This document shows, piece by piece, positions 1 through 11,519 of a stretch of DNA of 64,000 nt. The stretch covers positions 1,881,124-1,945,123 of the forward strand of contig OY811974.1 of the NCBI GenBank assembly GCA_963681505.1, written 5' to 3'. The DNA comes from Eunapius fragilis (Eukaryota; Porifera; Demospongiae; Spongillida; Spongillidae). The number at the start of each line of letters is the position of its first letter. Position 1 is the first letter of the stretch. Below the pieces are notes generated by a model, which did no database searches, was not told where the DNA came from, and saw only the letters and a program-made list of their open reading frames with translations. A program made the position numbers and the translations under genes.

Positions 1-588
1 CCAAGGCATAATTGTGAACAGTCCCCATTATTGATAGCACAGGGAGTATGATCTGCAAAAAATAATAATAATAATTGATTCAGGTCAGGTAATTAATATA
101 TTTACCAGCACATGTTCTGTTGTCATCATTTAATGAATAACCAGGTTTGCATGAGCATATGGAACCTCCAACAGTGTTAGTGCATTCTTGTGAACAGCCC
201 CCATTGTTGAGTGCACATTCATTGACATCTATGAAAAGAATATCAATGTAGATTTTCCCATCAAACATATAAAATAGCTTACCACTGCATGTTTTGTTAT
301 CGGAATTCAAGCCATACCCTGTCCAGCAAGAGCAGACATAACTTCCATTGATGTTATTACATAACTGTGAACAGTTTCCGATGTTGACAGCACATTCATT
401 AATATCTAAGTATAAAAACCACACATTATTTTTATTCTCCACATAGTTTGTGGTGGACATCTTACCATCACATGTTCTGAGGTCAGCATTCAACACATAG
501 CCAGTCATGCAGGAGCATATGACACTCCCAAGTGTGTTAGAACAAATGTGCGAGCAGTTTCCATTACGATAAGCACATTCATTGATGT
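1..588 (-). CDS. EGF exons of block 4 (three full, one cut by the window edge)
   Basis: Four EGF exons follow the repeat exon at 1006-1494 in transcription order: 466-588, 283-405, 106-228 and a partial one at 1-52. Each full exon encodes 41 residues with six cysteines. The first three start D-x-N-E-C, the calcium-binding EGF signature, and have the C-S-C / G-Y core. The fourth begins [15 protein letters not shown] and lacks the D-x-N-E-C start, exactly like the fourth EGF of the other blocks. The splice sites are AG before and GT after each exon. By analogy three more EGF exons should lie left of the window. Confidence 0.93.
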
Positions 589-3500
589 CTTGATTTCCAA
601 AAATGAGTTTTGAATTATAAATACAATCACAATGCATATAGCTATATTCCACGTTACCATAATATTGGCATTGCAATATTGCATACAACTGTTCTATTAC
701 CCATTGGTGACAGTGATGGAATATATATTATTTTTAATTTGAATAGATTTTAACACAATTTTCTATATGCTAACCTGTAATGCAGCAGGACAAGCCAATT
801 GGTACATGGTTATATTATTCTATCGCGTAACAGGTGTGAAGAAATATTTGAGCTCCTGCGATATATCTAATTTATGTATCTCATCATATGTCACTACTTA
901 TACCTGGATATAGCTTAGCATCACTTCATTATCCAATTACCTGTCTACACACCATACACTTACAACTGTATGTACTTAAGTACAGGCTATCTTGTGATTG
1001 TGTACCTGGAACACAGCTATAGACTTGGTTTCCCTTGTACATCACTTTCCTTCGTACTGCATCATTGTTTAGGTTTTCAGTACATCCTACTCGGGCACCT
1101 CCTATTCCCTCATCCAGGTTCCAGCACAATCTGTATGCACAGTCTCCAGCTGCCTGTCCAGCATCACAGTAAAACATGCTGACACTGGGGACTGCAGTGA
1201 ATCCAAACCCCCAGTTAGGATAGTTGTACCAGTATACCCCTCCGTAACTGTCCAGGTACGCAGTACTAATTGATGATGTTGTGGTGAACACTTTGGATGA
1301 GTATCCAAATGCTCCAAGGACAATATTGGTAGTAGTGATGTTGGGTTTGGCTCCTACAAAGACCCAGGTAGACCCCTTGCATGCAGCCAATTCAGCAGAT
1401 GTTGTAATGTGTGAGTATGGCTGATCATAGCATTTTGTATAACCGCTCAGTGAAAGGGTAGGCTCATCATAACTGTAGATGGCACCACAAATTGCTGCAG
1501 AAGAAATTTATAGAAGATTGAAAAAAAAAAAAAAACGCTGCCATTTTAACATACGCGAACATGTTCGGTTATCCGTATTTTTGGTATAGCCAGTTATACA
1601 TGAGCATGTGTATCCTCCGACTGTGTTGTTACAATATTGCGAACAGCCGCCATTACTTGTTAGACATTCGTCGATGTCTACAGCAAAAAAAATTGTGTGC
1701 ATGTGTATGAAGTGGAGGGGGGAGGGGGGTGGATTTATAGCATCGGATCATTTATCATCGCTTTCAACTGCAGCTAGCCTGAACATGTGATGTTATCTGG
1801 ATTGAGCAGATAGCCCTTTGAGCACGAGCAAACATAACCTCCATTGAGATTAGTGCAAATCTGTGCACAATTTCCATTACCCATTGAGCATTCATTGACA
1901 TCTAGGAAAGAAAAACCAATGTAGCTTATAATTCATTAACCCTAGCTGTGTAACATCACTTGCCGACACATGTTTGACCATCAGGGCTTAATAGGTAACC
2001 AAATTGACATGAGCAAAAATAGCTTCCAGGAGTGTTGGTGCACATTTGAGAACAATTTCCATTATTGCTGGCACATTCATTGATATCTGAAGGGAATGAA
2101 GACAGGTAAGCGTACCTGTCATAAATAAAATTCAATGAGAAACGTACCAGCACATGTTTTATAATCATCACTCAGTATATAACCAACAAAACAAGCACAT
2201 GATGAACTTCCAGGGCTGCCAATGCATAGCTGTGAACAGTTTCCATTGTTTATTGCACATGGAGTGTTATCTGAGTAGCACCAGAATTTTTATAACATAT
2301 AAGCAGTATAATTTCAATGTTTTACCAGCACAAGTCATGTTATCATCATTCAATGCATAACCAATGTCACATGAACAAATGAAGCTTCCATTGGTATTGG
2401 CACAGTTTTGTTCACAGCCTCCATTATTGGTTAGGCACTCATTGATGTCTGAAAAAAACAGATGTCTGAGACATCTTTCAACACTTCGAAGCATCTTCTT
2501 ACCTGTGCAGGTTTTGTTGTCACTGGTCAAACCCAACCCACTCACACAGGAGCACATGTATCTGCCATTTGTGTTAATGCATAACTGAGAGCAGTTGCCA
2601 TTATTTATCGCACACTCATTCATGTCTGGACAAAGAAATCCAGATTACCCGTGGTCTCTCGACCATTGAAGCATTGCAGATGTTCTTACCGATACACGTG
2701 TTGCCATCAGCACCTAACAGGTAACCAGCTGTGCAGGAGCATGTGTAGCTTCCAAGAGTATTGGTACAGATTTGAGAACAATTTCCATTCAATCTTGCAC
2801 ACTCATTTGTATCTATAAGGAAAAGAAACAATCAATACAAGAAATTTAATTGTGCCTATTTTAGATCAATGAATTAAAAAAAAAAGATGCTTGCTAAAAT
2901 TTTTGTGTATAAATCAGATACCTGGCATACAACCATAGGTTTGATTTCCTTTATACATAACTTTCCTCCATGTTGTGTCACTGTTTAGGTTTTCAGTACA
3001 TCCTACTCGGGCACCTCCTATTCCCTCATCCAGGTTCCAGCATAATCTGTACGCACAGTTTCCAGCTGCCTGTCCAGCATCACAGTAGAATATATTTACA
3101 CTGGAGACTCCAGAAAATCCAAAACCCCAGTTGGGATAGTTGTACCAATAAGCACCTCCATAAATGTCCAGGTAAGCAGTTGTGGTGGATGACGTTGTAG
3201 TGAACACTTTGGGTGAGTATCCAAATGCTCCGAGGACAATATTGGTAGCAGTGATGTTGGGCCTGGCTCCTACAAAGACCCAGGTAGACCCTTTGCATGC
3301 AGCCAATTCAGCAGATGTTGTAATGTGAGAGTATGGCTGATCATAACATTTTGTATAACCAGTGAGAATAAGGGTTGGTTCATCATAGTTGTAGAGAACA
3401 CCACATATTTCTGAAATAGAATTGTCACATACTATTGCAATGGCATTAGAATTGGGCTAAAAGTTAAATCCAGAATGCCTGAATTGTAAAGTTACAGTAT

Positions 3501-6500
3501 CACAATACTATATAAAAAGCAACAAGACACCATTGGCACACTCATCTGTTGCAAAGACATGAAACTAGGAAGCTGGTGTTATAATTGTATGTGTGTGCGT
3601 GTATGCGTGTGCGTGTGCGTGTGAGTGTGTGTGCATGTGAGTAAATTATAAGGTTTAAATTATTTCAAAAGAGGCTTGGTGTCTTCAGCTAACTCTGGAG
3701 GCTGGCATAAATATGTCTGTCTGGGCAATATAAAAACAATCACATTATCTTCAAAAAAACAGATGAACAGATGATAATACATTCTCAGTCACAAACAACT
3801 GCCTTGATTATAGAAAACACTTTGACTCAAGCTCAACTAATGATGGCCATTAATTAAGATCTCAATATTTCTTGAAAGTGTTTAAATAGCTACATCCACA
3901 AAATATAATCACTACTATCTCCAACTCTGGAAATCATTTTATGGGAAACTTACGAGTGCAGGTTCTGTTATCAGCATTCTGGAAGTATCCAGTTCTGCAT
4001 GAGCATATGAAGCTTCCATCATTGTTGGTACAGTTTTGTGAGCAACCTCCGTTATTCATTAAGCACTCGTTTATATCTGTGCAAAATATGTTTGTCATCA
4101 ACTCCTGTACAAAACCTCCATGAGAATAAAAATGCAACTAACCAGAACATGTGCTGTTATCAGAATTAAGAATGTAACCTATTCTGCAGGAACAGGTATA
4201 ACTTCCATTGGTATTAGTACAAGCTTGAGAACAGTTTCCATTATTCCTGGTGCACTCATTGATATCTTTATAGAAGACATTGTAAACTAATTAGAATCTC
4301 ATAATGAAAACAATTCACCTACCTGCACATGTTAAGCCATTAGGATCCAACAAATAACCATTTGAACAAGAACAAAGGTAACTTCCATTTGTGTTGGTAC
4401 AGGTCTGGGAGCAATTTCCATTGCCAGTTGCACATTCATTGATATCTAAATAATCAGCCCTATTTTAACACAGCATAGCTTGACATCAAGATGGAAATGT
4501 TCATACCTGTGCATGTCATGTTGTCATTACTCATTACGTATCCCAATGCACAAGCACACATTGAACTATCAATTGTACCAATACATATTTGGGAACAATT
4601 TCCATTGTTTATTGCACAAGGGGTGTGATCTGAAATTGATTTGAAAGATTAAGAAGTTAAGTCATTATGATTATCTTGATTTACCTGCGCATGTTAGATT
4701 GTCACTGTTCAGTGAATAACCAATGCTACACGAGCATACAAAGCTTCCGATAGTGTTGGTGCAGGTCTGTGAACATCCTCCATTGTTAGCTAGGCACTCA
4801 TTGGCATCTGGAATATGAAATTTGAATTAAACCCTTTAATGCCATTTATAGGTAGCCTACCACTGCATGTCCTCCTGTCAGCATTCAATGCATACCCACT
4901 GGGACAGGAGCATGCATAACTTCCATTTGTGTTAATGCATATCTGGGAACAATTTCCATTGGCAGTTGCACATTCGTTGATGTCTGAAAGTCAAAAATGT
5001 AAATGTGCAATATTGTACATTTATAACCTGCTCTTACCATAGCATGTTTGGTTATCTGCTCCTAACAGATATCCTGGATCACAGGAGCATATGTAACTTC
5101 CAAGTGTGTTGGTACACATCTGGTTACAGTTCCCGTTATTGTTTGCACATTCATTGATATCTATATAAGATGCATAGTTGCAAAATATCATTACAGCCTA
5201 CAATCAGAATTAACAATTCTTTTGTGCATGTAAACTACATGGACACGTTTCTATTCTCTGAATAGAACTTCAACTAATTGCTAATTGCTTACACTTTTGA
5301 AAAAAAGAAATACCTGGTGTGCAGCTGTATACTTGACCTCCTTTGTACATCACTTTCCTCCATGTTGAATCACTGTTGAGACTTTCCTTGCATCCTACTC
5401 GGGCACCTCCTATTCCCTCATCCAGGTTCCAGCACAATCTGTATGCACAGTCACCAGCTGCCTGTCCAGCATCACAGTAGAATATGTTGACACTGGGGAC
5501 TGCAGTGAATCCAAAGCCCCAGTTAGGATAGTTGTACCAGTATGCCCCTCCATATTTGTCCAGGTAAGCAGTAGTGGCGGATGACGTTGTAGTGAACACT
5601 TTGGATGAGTATCCGAATGCTCCAAGGACAACATTAGTTGTATTAATGTTGGGCTTGGCTCCTACAAAGACCCAGGTAGACCCCTTGCATGCAGCCAATT
5701 CAGCAGAGGTTGTAATATGAGAGTATGGCTGATCATAGCATTTTGTATAGCCACTGAGATTAAGAGTTGGTTCATCGTAGCTGTAGAGAACACCACAGAT
5801 AGCTGCAAAGATACAACTACTTAATATGATTATATGTGCAAATTGTAATCATTGTATGTGTACCAAATTATTCCACAACATCTCTTAATCTGGATGTGTG
5901 AACATGAAACTGTATTAATCATTTATCATATTACTCAATGAAAATACATTTGGCCAAATCTATTTGGATGGCACATAAATTCACTTAAAGAAATTACCAA
6001 CAGTTTTGAAATCAACTGGATTTAGAAGTCAGTTCTCCATCTGCTTGCACTAAAATTTATTAAGCAACAATGTTTGTGAATGATTATTCATAAAATTATC
6101 ATCCTCTCTCATCCATTTCTTTCTCCTTTGTATAAATAACTGGATGGACATGTTCCATAAAATACCTTGATGGATCTGCATATACCTGTATACTTCCAGG
6201 TTCAATTAGTTTTGATGCTCTAGTTCACTAAAAAAGTTCCAGCCGGATGTGTGTGTTTTTTTTTTTTTTTTTTTAACCAAGTGATTGCTACACATATGAC
6301 TAACAAGTAAAAATTAATTAGCATTTTAAATTCTAATTTACTTACAACTGCATGTCCTGTTATCAAAATTCAGGACGTATGATGCTTGGCAAAAACAACT
6401 GTAGCTTCCGTTTGTGTTGTTACAGCCATGTGTACACCCTCCATTAAGGGTCAAACACTCATTAATGTCTATAATTTGAAAAAGAGCTCATTTATTAATG

Positions 6501-9500
6501 GTATCATTTAATAAGGTTACATACCTAAGCATGTTCTATTATCAGCACCAAGCTGATAACCTTTCATGCATGAGCAAGCATAACTTCCATTCATGTTTGT
6601 GCAATATTGAGAGCAGTTTCCATTATTCCTTAAACACTCATTCACATCTGAAATTTAAAGAATTCAGTTTTAAAACTCATTGGTAAAATTACTTACCAGT
6701 GCATGTAAGTCTGTTGGTATTCAGCACATAACCATTTGCACAAGAGCAAAAATAACTTCCTATTGTATTGGTACACATTTGGGAGCAATTGCCATTGCTG
6801 TTAGCACATTCATTGATATCTGAAGTGCACATGATTACATGGACAAATGATGTGACATACTTCTAAAATGAGAAACATACCATTACATGTTGCATTGTCA
6901 TCATTTAGAGAATAACCAACAAAGCAAGCACATGATGAACTTCCAAGTGTGCCAATACATATTTGTGAACAGTTTCCATTGTTGATTGCACAGGGAGTCA
7001 AATCTAATAACGCAGGTAAATTGTATTAGTTAGGTAAATAGGTGACTACTCATTTTACCAGCACACGTTCTGTTGTCAGCATTCAATGCATAACCTATAT
7101 TGCATGAGCATATGAAGCTTCCATTGGTGTTGGCACAGTTTTGTGCACAGCCTCCATTGTTGGTTAGGCACTCATTAATGTCTGGAGGAAAATTTTTTGC
7201 AAGCGTTGCCATGCAACCTTATATATTCTCACCAGCGCATGTTAGGCTATCTGCAATTAGAGCGTAGCCACTTGGACAAGAACACAAATAACTTCCATTT
7301 GTGTTTATACACATATGGCTGCAATTTCCATTATAAGTTGCGCACTCATTGATATCTGTGTCAAAGAAATGGTATTTCACAGTTTACCTGGTTGAGAGAT
7401 TGGAATTCAAATACCTGTACACGTCTTGCTGTCTGCATTCAGTACATATCCATTCATACAGGAGCAGTAATAGCTTCCAAGGGTGTTGGTACAGATTTGA
7501 GAGCAGTTTGCATTACTTGTTTGGCATTCATTTGTATCTGGGAAATAAATATTTCAATGTTAATGTAGAGTTAAATAAAAGTTCTCCAACAAAACTGCAG
7601 ATTGTGCGTGTTATGAATATGAACATGAACACAGCAGCTGTACGCTTATAGGCGTGTGCAGGCAGAATCGGTGTATTCAAATTTACACCTAAGGTGTATT
7701 TCGACATGGAATTGCTATTAAAACTAACTTTCTAATGAATCATATTTTACCATATAACCTCACCTCAAGAAATACAGTTAGCAACTAATATCAATATAAC
7801 TTTATTTTAACTAATTCCACATAAAAGGAACACAATGAAACACATAAAAGTACTAGTCAGGGGCATACATAAAGGGGGTTTGTAACAATGGAAACCTGTA
7901 AAAAATCCTTTGATACCAGCCACTTGTAGGATTTCTTGATTACCCCCCCAAAATAGAACTGAATACTTAATAAGCAGTGTAACTAGGGCATTATTTATCC
8001 ACATCGATAAAAAAAATGGAACTGAACATATCGTGGTCTGCCTATGGCATTTAGGAATTTACCTGGAACACATGTGTAAACTTGGTTTCCCTTGTACATC
8101 ACTTTCCTTCGTACTGCATCATTGTTTAGGTTTTCAGTACATCCTACTCGGGCACCTCCTATTCCCTCATCCAGGTTCCAGCACAATCTGTATGCACAGT
8201 TACCCACTGCCTGTCCGGCATCACAGAAGTTAATGTTGACACTGGGGACTGCAGTGAATCCAAAGCCCCAGTTAGGATAGTTGTACCAGTATACCCCTCC
8301 ATATTTGTCCAGGTAAGCAGTAGTGGTGGATGATGTTGTAGTGAACACTTTGGATGAGTATCCAAATGCTCCAAGGACAATATTGGTAGCATTGCTGTTG
8401 TTTTTAGCTCCTACAAAGACCCAGTTAGATCCCTTACACGCAGCCAATTCGGCCGAGGTTGTAATGTGCGAGTATGGCTGATCATAGCATTTTGTATAAC
8501 CACTCAGTGCAAGTGTTGGCTCGTCATAGCTGTAGATGGCACCACATATTGGAACTCCTGAAGAAATCAAAAGATTACAAAATGTCTTCATTTCACTATT
8601 CTGTACCGAATACATTTGTGCACATGTTTAGGAAAGCATCCTTTACCTGTACACTGAACGCTGGCGTCACTGGCATGTGTGCAGCTGGTCACCCCAATGC
8701 CGGAGTTGCTACAGTTCAGTAAGCTGCCCTCCCTGCCTGCACAGTTCACATTGTCAAGCAGAATAGAAACATTTCCTTGTCCATAGTAGGCATTAGGCAG
8801 AGCAGTACCACCTGTACCAAGACCATTGGGGTTATGATGACAAAGGGTAGATCTCAATACAATATCACATACCTAAAAGTCCAAGTTGCCGGCACACAAC
8901 CTGGGCATCAACATTGCCCCACTGATTATCACAGACTGTTCCCCATGTGTTGTTGTAACACACTTCAACTCGTCCATTCAAAGCAGATGTACCCCCTGCC
9001 AGCCGTATTGATCCATCATTGCAAACTTAGAATGAAGGTACATTTAATAAATGCAGTGTTGGCATAATAAATATTTTGCTTTGGCAGTGAGTTCAGTACA
9101 TCGCATCTTACTGAAATATGCAGGTGAGTAATAATTTACCTGAGGTGCAGCTGTAGACCTGATTTCCCTTGTACATCACTTTCCTTCGTACTGCATCATT
9201 GTTTAGGCCTTCAGTACATCCTACTCGGGCACCTCCTAGTCCCTCATCCAGGTTCCAGCACAATCTGTATGCACAATTACCAGCTGCCTGTCCAGCATCA
9301 CAGTAGAGTATGTTGACACTGGAGACACCAGAAAATCCAAAACCCCAGTTAGGATAGTTGTACCAATATGCACCTCCTGGATCAATGTAGGCAGTAGTGG
9401 TGGATTTGGTCACTGTGTAGACATTTGATGACAGTCCAAATGCTCCAAGGGCAATTTTTGTATCAGAACTGTTGGATTTGGCCCCAACAAAGACTACATT

Positions 9501-9826
9501 TGTCCCATTACAAGGAACTAATTCAGCTGAAGTTGTTATGTGAGAGTATGGCTGATCATAGCACTTGATAAAGCCATTCTGGAGTAGGCTAGCCTCGTCA
9601 CGATTATAAAGAATACCACAGGGAAGTATACCTGCATGAAGGACAAAAGTAGTAAGAACGTGGGCTTGCATGTGCTAAAATATTTTGATGTTCTTTTATT
9701 TCAACACAAATTTTAGTCCAAACTCTAAATTCCAATACGAAGTTCTAAATACAAAGCTACCAGTATATAATTATACAGGTAATGCGTAAATTGTCTTACC
9801 TGTCTGTGTCTGAGCATTTACACAGC
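1..9826 (-). CDS. Large EGF/SRCR/cysteine-rich-repeat mosaic gene, 3' end outside window
   Basis: This is a multi-exon minus-strand gene predicted to encode a secreted or cell-surface modular protein. In transcription order the exons are a 27-bp exon (9800-9826), a cysteine-rich repeat (9140-9631), an SRCR domain (8873-9025 and 8647-8811), and then blocks of one cysteine-rich repeat exon followed by seven EGF exons. All EGF exons are exactly 123 bp, repeat exons are 489-495 bp, and every internal exon is a multiple of three and phase 1-1, the classic signature of exon shuffling. No frameshift or stop breaks any exon. The first exon with the signal peptide was not found upstream of 9826, and the 3' end lies left of position 1. 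The mix of calcium-binding EGF and SRCR domains points to adhesion or recognition outside the cell; that is inference. Most introns are 50-100 bp, with longer ones at 589-1005, 3411-3953, 5803-6345 and 7538-8062. Confidence 0.93.
589..1005 (-). other. Intron between repeat exon and EGF array, block 4
   Basis: About 417 bp of AT-rich sequence with no recognisable EGF cysteine pattern on the minus strand. It is longer than the usual 50-100 bp introns here. In each block the intron at the repeat/EGF border is among the longer ones. Confidence 0.7.
1006..1494 (-). CDS. Cysteine-rich repeat exon, block 4
   Basis: A 489-bp phase 1-1 exon encoding about 163 residues. It opens [20 protein letters not shown] and carries the family landmarks [59 protein letters not shown] and GGARVGC. 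Nine cysteines and many aromatic residues suggest a disulphide-stabilised extracellular fold. I do not recognise a named family. Its tryptophan/aromatic pattern loosely recalls an unnamed repeat in cnidarian extracellular proteins, but that is from memory and weak. Seven copies of this domain occur in the window. Confidence 0.9.
1555..2812 (-). CDS. Seven-EGF array, block 3
   Basis: Seven EGF exons of exactly 123 bp each, in transcription order 2690-2812, 2503-2625, 2326-2448, 2148-2270, 1964-2086, 1779-1901 and 1555-1677. Six have the calcium-binding start (D-x-N-E-C or close variants such as DMNEC and DIDEC) and the C-x-N-x4-[YF]-x-C pattern associated with asparagine hydroxylation. The fourth (2148-2270) is a variant that begins [10 protein letters not shown] and has a C-A-C core. 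The introns after 1964-2086 and after 1779-1901 have GC instead of GT as donor (GC at 1962-1963, context CG|GCAAGTG; GC at 1777-1778, context CAG|GCTAGC), each aligned precisely with the GT donors of sister exons. Confidence 0.93.
2922..3410 (-). CDS. Cysteine-rich repeat exon, block 3
   Basis: A 489-bp phase 1-1 exon with the same landmarks as the other copies ([49 protein letters not shown]). It is intact with no stop. It opens [12 protein letters not shown] rather than [12 protein letters not shown]. Nucleotide identity with the other copies is visibly high in the second half, which would fit recent duplication or gene conversion. Confidence 0.9.
3411..3953 (-). other. Intron with GT microsatellite, block 3/2 border
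   Basis: A 543-bp intron between the repeat exon at 2922-3410 and the last EGF exon of the preceding block at 3954-4076. It holds an imperfect GT-rich tract at about 3588-3640. No coding pattern was seen. Confidence 0.75.
3954..5160 (-). CDS. Seven-EGF array, block 2
   Basis: Seven 123-bp EGF exons in transcription order: 5038-5160, 4861-4983, 4685-4807, 4507-4629, 4323-4445, 4143-4265 and 3954-4076. Each encodes 41 residues with six cysteines. Position 1 has the NTLGS signature, positions 3 and 7 have N-G-G-C, and position 4 is the variant [10 protein letters not shown] type, matching the same positions in blocks 1 and 3. Donors are GT and acceptors AG throughout. All frames are open. Confidence 0.93.
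5314..5802 (-). CDS. Cysteine-rich repeat exon, block 2
   Basis: A 489-bp phase 1-1 exon, intact, with the landmarks [57 protein letters not shown]. The donor CAG|GTATTT lies at its end. It introduces the second seven-EGF block. Confidence 0.9.
5803..6345 (-). other. Long intron, block 2/1 border
   Basis: A 543-bp AT-rich intron separating the repeat exon from the EGF array upstream of it. It includes a poly-T run near 6256-6274. No additional exon was found on either strand. Confidence 0.7.
6346..7537 (-). CDS. Seven-EGF array, block 1
   Basis: Seven 123-bp EGF exons in transcription order: 7415-7537, 7233-7355, 7059-7181, 6881-7003, 6697-6819, 6525-6647 and 6346-6468. The first, [16 protein letters not shown], carries the position-1 NTLGS motif. 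The fourth, 6881-7003, is the [10 protein letters not shown] variant without the D-x-N-E-C start. The seventh has a C-F-C core instead of C-S-C. All exons are open and flanked by short introns. Confidence 0.93.
7538..8062 (-). other. Long intron before block 1 EGF array
   Basis: A 525-bp intron with no coding signal. It contains a C homopolymer near 7945. The corresponding intron of the paralogue at 23850-24150 is shorter (301 bp) and shows no evident similarity. Confidence 0.65.
8063..8557 (-). CDS. Cysteine-rich repeat exon, block 1
   Basis: A 495-bp phase 1-1 exon, six bases longer than the later copies because it starts with a slightly longer lead ([14 protein letters not shown]). Landmarks are [51 protein letters not shown]. 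Like its counterpart at 24151-24645 it follows the SRCR domain directly. Confidence 0.9.
8647..9025 (-). CDS. SRCR domain on two exons
   Basis: A scavenger receptor cysteine-rich domain split into 8873-9025 (153 bp) and 8647-8811 (165 bp) by a 61-bp intron. The first half has [28 protein letters not shown] and [12 protein letters not shown], the canonical SRCR core. The second half has [16 protein letters not shown] and ends VQCTG. Cysteine spacing fits a group B-like SRCR of about 106 residues. These domains commonly bind ligands in innate recognition and adhesion proteins; that role here is inference. Confidence 0.95.
9140..9631 (-). CDS. First cysteine-rich repeat exon (A-type)
   Basis: A 492-bp phase 1-1 exon before the SRCR domain. 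It belongs to a distinct subtype: it opens [20 protein letters not shown] and has [22 protein letters not shown] and [16 protein letters not shown]. The same subtype occupies the same place in the paralogue (26439-26930), so the A-type/SRCR/B-type order predates the duplication of the two genes. Confidence 0.9.
9800..9826 (-). CDS. 27-bp micro-exon
   Basis: A small exon flanked by AG (9827-9828) and GT (9798-9799) that reads CVNAQTQTG in the phase 1-1 frame of the gene. A counterpart of 30 bp ending AAAQTG occurs at the same place in the paralogue (27243-27272). Conservation of position and phase supports it despite its size. The preceding exon was not found. Confidence 0.6.
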
Positions 9827-11519
9827 CTGTAAATAGAAAAATAATTATAATAATACTGCTTTATTGATTCTGGATGCAATACTTTTCGGTGAAAATTATG
9901 GTATTGAATCCCTTACAGATATCATCAAGTTATTAGTGAGTGGAAATGTTCTGCATGATGTTATGCCTTAATGGCTGGGCCCAAAGCTGACAGTTTTAGT
10001 AAACAGAATAACACTGACATTCGGTCCAAAGCTGCTGGTAACACATTAAGGAATCATGCTGCTACATGTAGATCTGTATGTTCAGGAGCAACTATCTCCT
10101 CCCAACCAGTAATGTTTGATTTGGGAAAATTATAGAATTACGTTTACAAAATACTTTCAATTCTGTGTCGTGCCAAACTTTTTTTAGACCAATGCCTCCG
10201 CGTGTATATCTATTGTGGAATAAAGTTTTTTCAGACCAATGCCTCCATGTTAGACAACTATGGTGCTATTCCTCTCCTTCCCTCCTTCATTGCAACCATC
10301 AGTTCATCTGCCCTTGACCTGCACATATTCTGAAAAAGGCTGAGACGGTTTGGCCTTCCTGTAAAGGAGCTTTCCCCTCACAGCTTGTTCAACTGTGGGT
10401 TCCTTCAAACTTAACTAAATGCTATAACAGCTTGATGACCCACGTATGGCTTATATATTCCACGCTGAGATCTTATACATCTTGTTCTACTGCTTCATCT
10501 GAAACAATTCCTTCAGAATGTATCAAAGAAAACTGCGGGTAGTTTTGGATCAAGGTTTTAAAATTTCTAGTTGAATTAGTATCCACCCTTAGTATCAATG
10601 CCAATTGGGACTTTAAAATGGAGGTTTAGGTCTCAGAAGTGTTTTAAAACATTCCAGTGCTGCCTATACCTCTAACAAACAAGTTGGCTTATCTCTCACA
10701 TTTGAGATGGTGGTTGGGAGTCCATGTATACAGCCTATTCTGTGGCAAAAATCAGGCTCCAAACAACAGTTAGAAGATTGAATGAAAATTTCATTCAACT
10801 ATTCAACTCTGTTTGAGATATTGTTTTGTATTGTATGTCTAAATCATTGATTATATGACATGACTGACAGGTGGGAAATAATACAAGATGCTCTGAGCTT
10901 GTGTGTGTGTGTATGTGTGTGTTGTGTGTGTATGTGTGTGTGCACGCCTTTGGCAGAAGAGTCCTATGCCTGCTGAGGACCTGAAGCACAGTGCAACCTC
11001 TCTCAGCTTGCTCAATACCTTAAACCCAATGTTCCAAGTCATAGGTCACATCTGATCTCCATAGCAGATTTTAATTCTTGTGCTCATCCTGGAAGATAAT
11101 GCCAGTGCTTGTGTGATCCTGGCAAGTCAGTCTTTGTCAGAGTGTATCTTAAGAGTAGTAACGTTGTAGCTTAGTAACTTTATGCGTATGTTTAACAGGG
11201 AATGACTTTGCTGCTGAAGTGTTCACATTTGGCCAGGTTGATGTGAAGACCCAGTGGAGGGCCGCATTCCACAATCAGGTGCAGAGCTCTTAGCACTGAT
11301 TGACCATTGTTATATTAGTTTTTAATGCATGCTAACTGCAGGATAAATGAATGTATCCACCTAAAGTCAGCATATTGGGGTCACTTATTGGAAATTATCT
11401 GTACTGCCCCCCCCTGGGGGCACCCATGTTAATGTAGTAAATAATTTGGTTGATATGTCGCCAAACCATATCGGTTCAAAATGTGGCTGGTTTAAAGGTC
11501 ATACAAATATTAATACTGA
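9827..11519. other. Upstream/intergenic region, no gene recognised
   Basis: The region 5' of the EGF/SRCR gene. The signal-peptide exon should lie here or further right but I could not identify it. A GT/CA microsatellite sits at about 10901-10943. Short open frames here have no recognisable domain. Confidence 0.5.

Noticed and set aside
1102-1323. Alternative-frame ORFs over the cysteine-rich repeat exons (also at 5410, 8159, 24232 and 26535)
   Set aside because: They are shadows of the conserved frame, recurring only because the exons are similar in nucleotide sequence.
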